A stretch of 64,000 nt of DNA from Imbricaverruca yamaguchii (taxonomy: Eukaryota; Arthropoda; Thecostraca; Neoverrucidae), in NCBI GenBank assembly GCA_034440575.1, contig JAOTOL010001467.1:427001-491000 (forward strand). Reading direction: 5' to 3'. Shown here piece after piece: positions 24,401 through 36,400 of the stretch (its first letter is position 1; each line of letters begins with the position of its first letter). Below the pieces are notes generated by a model, which was not told where the DNA came from, made no database searches, and worked only from the letters and a program-made list of their open reading frames with translations. The translations under genes were made by a program, and so were the position numbers.

Positions 24401-27400
24401 GGGCCGTGCAGTGTACACTGACCTGGGTCTGGGTGGTGTACTGGCAGGGCCGTGCAGTGTACACTGACCTGGGTCTGGGTGGTGTGCTGGCGGGACCGTG
24501 CAGTGTACACTGACCTGGGTCTGGGTGGTGTACTGGCAGGGCCGTGCAGTGTACACTGACCTGGGTCTGGGTGGTGTGCTGGCGGGACCGTGCAGTGTAC
24601 ACTGACCTGGGTCTGGGTGGTGTGCTGGCGGGACCGTGCAGTGTACACTGACCTGGGTCTGGGTGGCGTACTGGCAGGGCCGTGCAGTGTACACTGACCT
24701 GGGTCTGGGTGGTGTACTGGCAGGGCCGTGCAGTGTACACTGACCTGGGTCTGGGTGGTGTGCTGGCGGGACCGTGCAGTGTACACTGACCTGGGTCTGG
24801 GTGGTGTACTGGCTGTTGCAGGGGGCCGTGCAGTGTACACTGACCTGGGTCTGGGTGGTGTACTGGCAGGGCCGTGCAGTGTACACTGACCTGGGTCTGG
24901 GTGGTGTACTGGCAGGGCCGTGCAGTGTACACTGACCTGGGTCTGGGTGGTGTACTGGCAGGGCCGTGCAGTGTACACTGACCTGGGTCTGGGTGGTGTG
25001 CTGGCAGGGCCGTGCAGTGTACACTGACCTGGGTCTGGGTGGTGTACTGGCAGGGCCGTGCAGTGTACACTGACCTGGGTCTGGGTGGTGTACTGGCAGG
25101 GCCGTGCAGTGTACACTGACCTGGGTCTGGGTGGTGTGCTGGCAGGGCCGTGCAGTGTACACTGACCTGGGTCTGGGTGGTGTGCTGGCAGGGCCGTGCA
25201 GTGTACACTGACCTGGGTCTGGGTGGTGTGCTGGCGGGGCCGTGCAGTGTACACTGACCTGGGTCTGGGTGGTGTTGGCGTGCAGTGTACACTGATCTGG
25301 GTGGTGTACTGGCAGGGCCGTGCAGTGTACACTGACCTGGGTCTGGGTGGTGTACTGGCAGGGCCGTGCAGTGTACACTGACCTGGGTCTGGGTGGTGTG
25401 CTGGCAGGGCCGTGCAGTGTACACTGACCTGGGTCTGGGTGGTGTACTGGCAGGGGCCGTGCAGTGTACACTGACCTGGGTCTGGGTGGTGTGCTGGCAG
25501 GGCCGTGCAGTGTACACTGACCTGGGTCTGGGTGGTGTACTGGCAGGGCCGTGCAGTGTACACTGACCTGGGTCTGGGTGGTGTACTGGCGGGACCGTGC
25601 AGTGTACACTGACCTGGGTCTGGGTGGTGTACTGGCAGGGCCGTGCAGTGTACACTGACCTGGGTCTGGGTGGTGTGCTGGCGGGGCCGTGCAGTGTACA
25701 CTGACCTGGGTCTGGGTGGTGTGCTGGCGGGACCGTGCAGTGTACACTGACCTGGGTCTGGGGTGGGCTGGGGGTGCAGTGTACACTGACCTGGGTCTGG
25801 GTGGTGTACTGGCGGGGCCGTGCAGTGTACACTGACCTGGGTCTGGGTGGTGTGCTGGCGGGACCGTGCAGTGTACACTGACCTGGGTCTGGGTGGTGTA
25901 CTGGCGGGGCCGTGCAGTGTACACTGACCTGGGTCTGGGTGGTGTGCTGGCGGGACCGTGCAGTGTACACTGACCTGGGTCTGGGTGGTGTGCTGGGGGC
26001 CTGATGTACACTTGTGTCTGGGTGGTGTACTGGCAGGGCCGTGCAGTGTACACTGACCTGGGTCTGGGTGGTGTGCTGGCAGGGCCGTGCAGTGTACACT
26101 GACCTGGGTCTGGGTGGTGTGCTGGCAGGACCGTGCAGTGTACACTGACCTGTGTCTGGGTGGTGTACTGGCAGGGCCGTGCAGTGTACACTGACCTGGG
26201 TCTGGGGGACCGTGCAGTGTACACTGACCTGGGTCTGGGTGGTGTACTGGCAGGGCCGTGCAGTGTACACTGACCTGGGTCTGGGTGGTGTGCTGGCGGG
26301 GCCGTGCAGTGTACACTGACCTGGGTCTGGGTGGTTACTGGCGGGCCGTGCAGTGTACACTGACCTGGGTCTGGGTGGTGTACTGGCAGGGACCGTGCAG
26401 TGTACACTGACCTGGGTCTGGGTGGTGTGCTGGCAGGGCCGTGCAGTGTACACTGACCTGGGTCTGGGTGGTGTACTGGCAGGGCCGTGCAGTGTACACT
26501 GACCTGGGTCTGGGTGGTGTACTGGCGGGGCCGTGCAGTGTACACTGACCTGGGTCTGGGTGGTGTGCTGGCAGGGCCGTGCAGTGTACACTGACCTGGG
26601 TCTGGGTGGTGTGCTGGCAGGGCCGTGCAGTGTACACTGACCTGGGTCTGGGTGGTGTACTGGCGGGGCCGTGCAGTGTACACTGACCTGGGTCTGGGTG
26701 GTGTGCTGGCTGGGCAGGGCCGTGCAGTGTACACTGACCTGGGTCTGGGTGGTGTGCTGGCGGGACCGTGCAGTGTACACTGACCTGGGTCTGGGTGGTG
26801 TGCTGGCGGGGCCGTGCAGTGTACACTGACCTGGGTCTGGGTGGTGTACTGGCAGGGCCGTGCAGTGTACACTGACCTGGGTCTGGGTGGTGTGCTGGCG
26901 GGGCCGTGCAGTGTACACTGACCTGGGTCTGGGTGGTGTACTGGCAGGGCCGTGCAGTGTACACTGACCTGGGTCTGGGTGGTGTACTGGCGGGACCGTG
27001 CAGTGTACACTGACCTGGGTCTGGGTGGTGTACTGGCAGGGCCGTGCAGTGTACACTGACCTGGGTCTGGGTGGTGTGCTGGCGGGGCCGTGCAGTGTAC
27101 ACTGACCTGGGTCTGGGTCGTGGCGCTGCGCACGGCCAGGTACACCGAGTACTCGGTCACCTCGCCAGCCGTGTTCTGCGGCGGCTCCCACGACAGGTTG
27201 GCGCCGTCGGCCGACTTGCTGATCTTGATGGCCGACGGCGCGCCCGGGTAGCCCGGCAGGCACGTCTTGAACGCCGACACCTCGCTCCAGGGGCCGCGGC
27301 CGCACGCATTGATGCCTGCCACGCGGAACTTGTAGGCGATGCCCGGCTGCAGGTCGACCTTGCGCATCACGCTCTGCTCGGTGTCGGCCAGCAGGTCACC

Positions 27401-30400
27401 CTTCTCGTCCACCGGCAGGTAGAACGACTCGACCGTGCACGAGGTGCCCTTGATGATGCCCACGTCGAACCAGAGCGCGTCGCGCCGCCGCTCCTCGCTG
27501 TCGGCCAGCTTGGCCGCCACACCGTTGGTGTCGGCCTTGGCCTCCAGCTTGACGGCGGCCGCGGCGGCTGTGGAGATGGCGGCCGTGGCCAGCGTGGCCA
27601 GCGGATCCGCGCCGTCGGCGTCAGCGTCAGCGTCGGCCGGCTCCGTTTTCGGCTCGGCGGCGGCTGTCGGCTCGGCCGTCTGCTCCATCTTCTTCTGGTC
27701 GGCGGGCGGCTGGGCTGTATCCACAGTCTTCTCCTGGTCGGCGACGGCCGGCTCAGCGGTGCGCTCGCCAGCGGCCGGCTCGGCCTTTTCTTTGTCGGTG
27801 GGTGGTTCGGCTTTGTCTGGCACCTTCTCGGCGGCAGAGCAAGGCTCTGCCGCCTTCACGGCAGCCAAGACTCCGTCTATGGCGGCACATGCACCGTCTG
27901 TAGCTGTGTCCATGTCAACAGCCATCGGTTCGTCGGCGTCGGCGGCCGGCTTCCGGTCGGCGGTCCGTGTGCCGGCCGGGCCTGGATTCTCCGTCTCGGG
28001 GTCGACCGGCTGTCCGAGCGCCTCGTCGTCGGCGGGCGCAGCGGCCGGCTCGTCGGCGCGAGCCTCGGCGCCGGCCGGCTCCGGCTCGGACGCATCCGAC
28101 TGCGGTGGTGGAGGTGCGTCAGGGTCGTCGCTGTCGCCGGCGCCGTCCAGCTGGCCGGGCAGAACCAGCCCCGGCTGGCCCATGTGCTCGTCGGCCTCGT
28201 CGTCGCTGTCGCCGGCGCCGTCCAGCTGGGCGGGCAGCCGCAGCACCGGCTCCACCTCGGTCGGCTGGTCGGCGTCCTCGTCGGCCTCGTCGCCGCCGTC
28301 CGGGTAGATGAGGCCGGCCTCGGCGGCCAGCGCGGCCAGCGCCGCGTCGGTGGTGGCCGGCTGGTCGGCGGCGCGCGGCGCCTGGTTGAGCAGCACCACC
28401 TTCTGGCCGCCGGCGCCGACGGCCGCGGCCAGCGTGACCGTCTTGTGGCCGGCGGCTGTCGACACCTGGACGGCGACGGGCCGCTGGCCGGCGGCCGTCA
28501 GCAGGCCGCCGGCCGGCTTGGTGGCGATCGTCATCGTCTTGGTCGCCTGGCCGGCCTGGCCGGGCACCGAGATGGTGATCGGCCGCGACACGGCCGACGT
28601 GGTGCTGGTGTTGGCCGTCGACGAGACGACGATCATCTTGACGCCGGCGGGCGCGGCGGCGGCCGCGCTGCCGCCGCTCGACACGACCACGATCTGCTGG
28701 CCAGCCGGTCGCGACAGACCGCCGCCGGCCGGCCGCGTGATCACGATCGTCTGCTTGCCGCCGCTCGGCGTCGACACCGTCTGCGGCTTGGCGATGGTGA
28801 TCACGTTGGAGCCGATGCCGCGCGTGCCGCCTGCCGACGCGAGCCAGCCGGGTCAGCGCAGGCTTCGACACGCTACACACGCGCGCAGGCCGGATCGCCC
28901 GTCTCACCCGCCACAGTGGGCAGCCGGCACACAACAGGTTCCGACACACCAAGCGCTCGCGAACACCGAACTACATCGTAGCTTTATTCGACATCGTAGA
29001 GCGAAAGAAAACCAAGACTCCCATAATGCTGTGGTGCTATGATTTTTGATAGTCTTCTTTTGACATGTTCACCAAATGTGTCGCTGCATCGCCTATCAGA
29101 AATTGAAATGTTTTGCCGGCTGTCACCAGGAAGTTCATCCGAACAAATAGACGCACTGATCTGCTTTAAAACAAGCCTGTTATAAAACTACCCTACTGGT
29201 CTAACCGGGAAATACTTCTTACTCGTGGTGGTGGGGCCAGGGGCTCCAACTGTGGTGGCTATACAGCCCTATTTTCCTGAGTTTAGCATTTGCAACGGCT
29301 GAAGCCCCTTGGAGTGAGCAGCCTGGACGGCGACCTTCAGTTCGGTCCGACGCCGTCGACACCAGGAGGAAACAAACCTTCTGTTGTATGGCGGTTACCG
29401 CACACCTGTTCCACGAGCACATATGCCAGATCACACGGCAGCCGGCGCAGGCGGACACCCAGTGCAGTGTAGTTTGTCTGGCATCGGCGCCATAGCAGGG
29501 CAGTTTGCCTGGTATCGGCGCTATATCACCACGCCGATCGGCACAGACGTGCCGGAGAGGACAGCGTCGACAACTGGGCGCCGTGAGAACTGAGACGGTG
29601 CAGTGGTGCTGAGGAGCTGCGGTACTGAGGTGACACCAGAGCAGAGCTGAGGAACTGCGGTACTGAGGTGACACCAGAGCAGAGCTGTGGTACTGGGGTA
29701 CTGAGATGGCACCAGGGCAGATATGTGGTATTGGTGGTGGATTGGAGTTTAGGGGCGCGTCGACATCAAGGGTTACTTTGCGCCCATAGATATGTGGTAT
29801 TGAGGTACTGAGGCGGCACTGTTGCAGATACGTGGTACTGAGGTACGAAGGCGGTACTGTGGCAGTTACGTGGTATCGAGACGGCGCTGTGGCAAGTATG
29901 TGGTACTGAGGTGGCGCTGGGGCAGAGATGTGATACTGAGGTACTGAGGTACGAAGGCGGTACTGTGGCAGTTACGTGGTACTGAGACGGCGCTTGGTTG
30001 TGGTACTAGGTGGCACTGGGGCAAGTATGTGGTACTGAGGTGGCGCTGGGGCAGAGATGTGATACTGAGGTACTGAGGTGGCACGGGTAGATATGTGGTA
30101 CTGAGGTGATGCAGCAGCAGAGAGGTGGCACTGGGGTACTGAGGTGGCATGTGGGAAGATAGGCGCCAACGAGGTGGTGCTGTGGTACTGATGTGTGGTG
30201 GTACTGGAAGTGAGGTTTTAGTGGGATAGCGAGGTGGTACTACCGAGACAGAGCTGGGTCAGTGAGATGTTACCAACAGGGCCGGCGTACGAAACTGACC
30301 GGTCTGTGACGCGACCAGCTTGACGATGGTGGCGCCCTGAGGTAGCGACTTGCCGGTGGACACCGTCGTCATCTGGCCGCCAGGCTTTGCCTGCAGCAGG

Positions 30401-33400
30401 TTCACCTTGGGCATCTGTGGCGCGAATGGAGCTCAGTCACCATGATAACCTCGCCAACAGCACGGCCCGTAACCCACGATCAGTCTCGCACCCCACTAGA
30501 GCTAGCACAGCTCAGTCACCATGATAACCTCGCCAACAGCACGGCCCGTAATCCACGATCCGTCTCGCACCCCACTAGAGCTAGCACAGCTCAGTCACCA
30601 TGATAACCTCGCCAACAGCACGGCCCGTAACTCACGATCCGTCTCGCACCCCACTAGAGCTAGCACAGCTCAGTCACCATGGTAACCTCGCCAACAGCAC
30701 GGCCCGTAACTCACGATCCGTCTCGCACCCCACTAGAGCTAGCACAGCTCAGTCACCATGGTAACCTCGCCAACAACACGGCCCGTAACTCACGATCCGT
30801 CTCGCACCCTACTAGAGCCAGCCCAATAAAACACGGTCTACATGTAATGGTTAGACCCCATTACTCTCACTCAGGGCTCGAATATTTTTGTCACATGGTA
30901 GTTTTTGAACAACTTAAACTGGATGGTCAAGACTAGGTTTAGCCACCTGGTGGCTTAAACCAGGTACAACTGGACCCACTTTTGGATTTCAGGCACTCGG
31001 GAAGGTACATGACTGATAAGTATCATTCATAAAAAATGCATTGCTAGGTACAAATAACTACATATAAATTGCATCAAAATGGATATTTTCCCTTCTTCAG
31101 TAGAGTCAAACATAGATGCTAACTGGGAACAATGAAAAATTGTATACATTTGGCACTGAATAGCTGAGCCCACCATGGTAGCGTAACTAATATTTAATTT
31201 AATATCCTTGTGCCTGATTTGGCACAGGCAACAAAAATAGAGGCACAAAATATGCATGCAAAATTTGAAAGATCACGATGAAAATCATGTCCTTGCCAAA
31301 GCCTTAATGCTGGAGACAAATGTCAGCTAAAGCTTGTTCCGCCTGCCCACTATTATATAAAGGTCAACAAGGCTCACCTGAGTGCGCCAAATACCTACCC
31401 GCACTGACCAAGTCACTGTGCAAAGCCACAAAACACCAACCGTCGTCTTCTCAAATAAGCAACAATGCCTAAATGTATGCGTCACGTATCTGGTGCTTGA
31501 TGCAGTGCATGGCACAAGGTACGAATAATTTCCATCAAACGTGCACAGGGCTATTTGGCTTCCTCCCCTCTTCCGAACGGACCAAGCAGCCGACTGCATA
31601 CCTATACCCGGGTCCAGCGATCCACTCAGCTGGCCGGCACCGGCCCGGGGACACGTACCGTGGCCACCTGCATGCCCTGACTGGTCTTGACCAGCGTGAC
31701 GATCTGCGGCTGTCCGCCGGCGCCAGACTTCTGCAGGATGATCTGCTTGGGCGTGCCGGCCGCCTTGAGCACCGAGCCGATGGTGCCGCCGCCGGCCGTG
31801 GCCAGCCGCAGGCCCTGATGCGTCGGCGCCACCTGACGACAGCATGGGTTAGCGCAGTGTCTGGGGTGTAACCTGTGGTATAATACACAGTGGGTTAGTG
31901 CACAGCGTCTGGGGTGTAACCTGTGGTAGAGTACACAGTGGGTTAGTGCACAGCGTCTGGGGTGTAACCTGTGGTAGAGTACACAGTGGGTTAGTGCAGT
32001 GTCTGGGGTATAACCTGTGGTAGAGTACACAGTGGGTTAGTGCACAGTGTCTGGGGTGTAACCTGTGGTAGAGCACACAGTGGGTTAGTGCACAGTGTCT
32101 GGGGTGTAACCTGTGGTATAATACACAGTGGGTTAGTGCACAGTGTCTGGGGTGTAACCTGTGGTAGAGTACACAGTGGGTTAGTGCACAGTGTCTGGGG
32201 TATAACCTGTGGTAGAGTACACAGTGGGTTAGTGTACAGTACTTTGAGTGCAACATGTGGTACAATTACTGTAATACAGCACACAGTGTATTATGCTACT
32301 GTATCTTGAGCTTAGCATGTGGTACATTACTGTGACACAGTACATGGTATAATATTGTACAGTACCTCTGGAGTGTAACCCATGGTACAGTGCACAATAA
32401 CATGAGCGCAACCTGCAGCACCATTAGTGTAGCACATAACATGGCTGGCTAGTGTACAGTACCTTGGGTGTAATATGTGGCACAGTACATTGCAGGTTAG
32501 TGTGTAATACTTTAAGTGTAGGCTGCAATAATGACTGTAGCACAGTATACAATGTGCTAGTGTACAGTACCTTGAGTGCAACCTGCAGCAGTTACTGTGA
32601 CATAGTACACAGTGGGTTAGTGTACAGTACACGGTGGGCGAGTGTACAGAACAAGGCGGGTTAGTGTGCAGTACCTTCAGTGGGCCCTGCAGCAGTTACT
32701 GTGGCACAGTATACGATGGATTAGTGTACAGTGCACAGCGTGTCAGTGTGCAGTACCTTCAATGTACCCTGCAGCGCAGCACGTCACGGGTTGATGTATA
32801 GTGCACAACGTGTCAGTGTGCAGTACCTGCAATGTACCCTGCAGCACAGCACGTGACAGGTTGATGTATAGTGCACAACGTGTCAGTGTGCAGTACCTGC
32901 AATGTACCCTGCAGCGCAGCACGTGACGGGTTGATGTATAGTGCACAGCGTGTCAGTGTGCAGTACCTGCAATGTACCCTGCAACGCAGCACGTCACGGG
33001 TTGATGTATAGTGCACAACGTGTCAGTGTACAGTACCTGCAATGTACCCCGCAGCGCAGCACGTGACAGGTTGATGTATAGTCCACGGCGTGTGAGTGTA
33101 CAGTACCTTGAGTGTACCCCGCAGCGCAGCACGTGACAGGTTGATGTACAGTCCACGGCGTGTGAGTGTAGAGTACCTTGAGTGTACCCCGCAGCGCAGC
33201 ACGTGACAGGTTGATGTACAGTCCACGGCGTGTGAGTGTACAGTACCTTGAGTGTACCCCGCAGCGCAGCACGTGACAGGTTGATGTACAGTCCACGGCG
33301 TGTGAGTGTACAGTACCTTGAGTGTACCCCGCAGCGCAGCACGTGACAGGTTGATGTACAGTCCACGCGTGTGAGTGGAGTACCTTGAGGTACCCCGCAG

Positions 33401-36400
33401 CGCAGCACGTGACAGGTTGATGTACAGTCCACGGCGTGTCAGTGTACAGTACCTTGAGTGTACCCCGCAGCGCAGCACGTGACAGGTTGATGTACAGTCC
33501 ACGGCGTGTGAGTGTACAGTACCTTGAGTGTACCCCGCAGGGCAGCACGTGACAGGTTGATGTACAGTCCACGGCGTGTCAGTGTACAGTACCTTGAGTG
33601 TACCCCGCAGCGCAGTACGTGACGGGTTGATGTATAGTCCACGGCGTGTGAGTGTAGAGTACCTTGAGTGTACCCCGCAGCACAGTACGTGACAGGTTGA
33701 TGTACAGTCCACGCCGTGTGAGTGTAGAGTACCTTGAGTGTACCCCGCAGCACAGCACGTGACAGGTTGATGTACAGTCCACGCCGTGTGAGTGTACAGT
33801 ACCTTGAGTGTACCCCGCAGCGCAGCACGTGACAGGTTGATGTACAGTCCACGGCGTGTGAGTGTAGAGTACCTTGAGTGTACCCCGCAGCACAGTACGT
33901 GACAGGTTGATGTACAGTCCACGGCGTGTGAGTGTAGAGTACCTTGAGTGTACCCCGCAGCACAGTACGTGACAGGTTGATGTACAGTCCACGGCGTGTG
34001 AGTGTAGAGTACCTTGAGCGTGGCCGAGTCGGAGGCCGTCACCGACGTGATGCGCTGCGTCTGAGCGGCGGCCGCTGCCAGCGCCGCGATGCCCGACATC
34101 TGCTGAGGACTGGCCGCCGCCTTCAGCTCCGGCTTGGTGATCACCTTGCGGATGCCGCTGCCGACTGCGATGTGAAGCGAGCGGAGCGGGTCAGCGGAAG
34201 ACGATGGCCGATACCCAACAGGAGGCGCCACAAGTACCACTTCGGTGCGGTCATGCGCCGAAATGTCATGTTGTTGTGGAATGGTACACCACACCCACCA
34301 CCCCAGGTGAGACGCCACACCCACACCACACCACACTGTATGGTACACCACACCCACACCCCAGGTAAGCCACCCCCACACCACACCACACTGTATGGTA
34401 CACCACACCCACACCCCAGGTAAGACGCCACACCCACACCACACCACACTGTATGGTGCACCACACCCACACCCAGGTAAGACGCCACACCCACACCACC
34501 CACACCACACTGTGTGGTACACCACACCCACACCCCAGGTGAGACGCCACACCCACACCACACCACACTGTGTGGTACACCACACCCACACCACACACCA
34601 CACTGTGTGGTACACCACACCCACACCCCAGGTGAGACGCCACACCCACACCACACCACACTGTGTGGTACACCACACCCACACCCCAGGTGAGACACCA
34701 TACCCACACCACACCACACTGTGTGGTACACTACACTCACACCCCAGGTGAGACGCCACACCCACACCACACCACACTGTGTGGTACACCACACAACACA
34801 CACACCAGGTGAGACACCATACTCACACCACACCACACTGTATGGTACACCACACCCACACCCCAGGTGAGACGCCACACCACACCACACCACACTGTAT
34901 GGTACACCACACCCACACCCCAGGTGAGACGCCATACCACACCACACTACGCACACCACACCACACCCACACCCCAGGTGAGAGACACCATACCCACACC
35001 ACACCACACTGTGTGGTACACCACACCCACACCCCAGGTGAGACGCCACACCCACACCACACCCACACCACACTGTATGGTACACCACACCCACACCCCA
35101 GGTGAGACACCATACTCACACCACACTACACTGTGTGGTACACCACACCCACACCCCAGATGAGATGCCATACCCACACCACACCACACTGTGTGGTACA
35201 CCACACCCACACCCCAGGTGAGACGCCACACCCACACCACACCACACTGTATGGTACACCACACCCACACCCCAGGTGAGACACCATACTCACACCACAC
35301 TACACTGTGTGGTACACCACACCCACACCCCAGATGAGATGCCATACCCACACCACACCACACTGTGTGGTACACCACACCCACACCCCAGGTGAGACAC
35401 CATACCCACACCACACCACACCACACTGTATGGTACACCACACCCACACCCCAGGTGAGACACCATACTCACACCACACTACACTGTGTGGTACACCACA
35501 CCCACACCCCAGATGAGATGCCATACCCACACCACACCACACTGTGTGGTACACCACACCCACACCCCAGGTGAGACGCCATACCCACACCACACCACAC
35601 TGTGTGGTACACCACACCCACACCCCAGGTGAGACGCCACACCCACACCACACCACACTGTGTGGTACACCACACCCACACCCCAGGTGGGGACGCACCC
35701 ACAACCCCACACCACACCACACCACACTGTGTGGTACACCACACCCACACCCCAGGTGAGACGCCATACCCACACCACACCACACTGTGTGGTACACCAC
35801 ACCCACACCCCAGGTGAGACGCCACACCACACTGTGTGGTACACCACACCCACACCCCAGGTGAGACGCCATACCCACACCACACCACACTGTGTGGTAC
35901 ACCACACCCACACCCCAGGTGAGACGCCACACCCACACCACACCACACCACACTGTATGGTACACCACACCCACACCACACTGTGTGGTACACCACACCC
36001 ACACCCCAGATGAGACGCCATACCCACATCACACCACACTGTGTGGTACACTACACTCACACCCCAGATGAGACGCCACACCACACTGTGTGGTACACCA
36101 CACCCACACCCCAGGTGAGATGCCACACCCACACCACACCACACCACACTGTATGGTACACCACACCCACACCCCAGGTGAGACGCCACACCCACACCAC
36201 ACCACACCACACTGTATGGTACACCACACCCACACCACACTGTGTGGTACACCACACCCACACCCCAGATGAGATGCCATACCCACACCACACCACACTG
36301 TGTGGTACACCACACCCACACCCCAGATGAGACGCCACACCCACACCACACCACACCACACTGTATGGTACACCACACCCACACCACACTGTGTGGTACA

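Larger units (their letters stand above)
28831..30299 (-). other. HCF intron with degenerate minisatellite
   Basis: 28980-29590 is unique sequence without a gene. 29590-30260 is a degenerate array. A minus-strand LINE-tail copy sits at 29740-29800. Confidence 0.7.

Noticed and set aside
22581..27305. Very long minus-strand frames (up to ~2000 codons) with Pro/Thr/His repeats resembling a mucin
   Set aside because: Produced by a 46 bp stop-free minisatellite open in all three sense frames; it lies in an HCF intron bounded by good splice sites and conserved flanking exons.
27044..28981. 645-codon plus-strand open frame
   Set aside because: It is antisense to the GC-rich HCF exon; the minus strand has conserved HCF sequence with correct splice sites.
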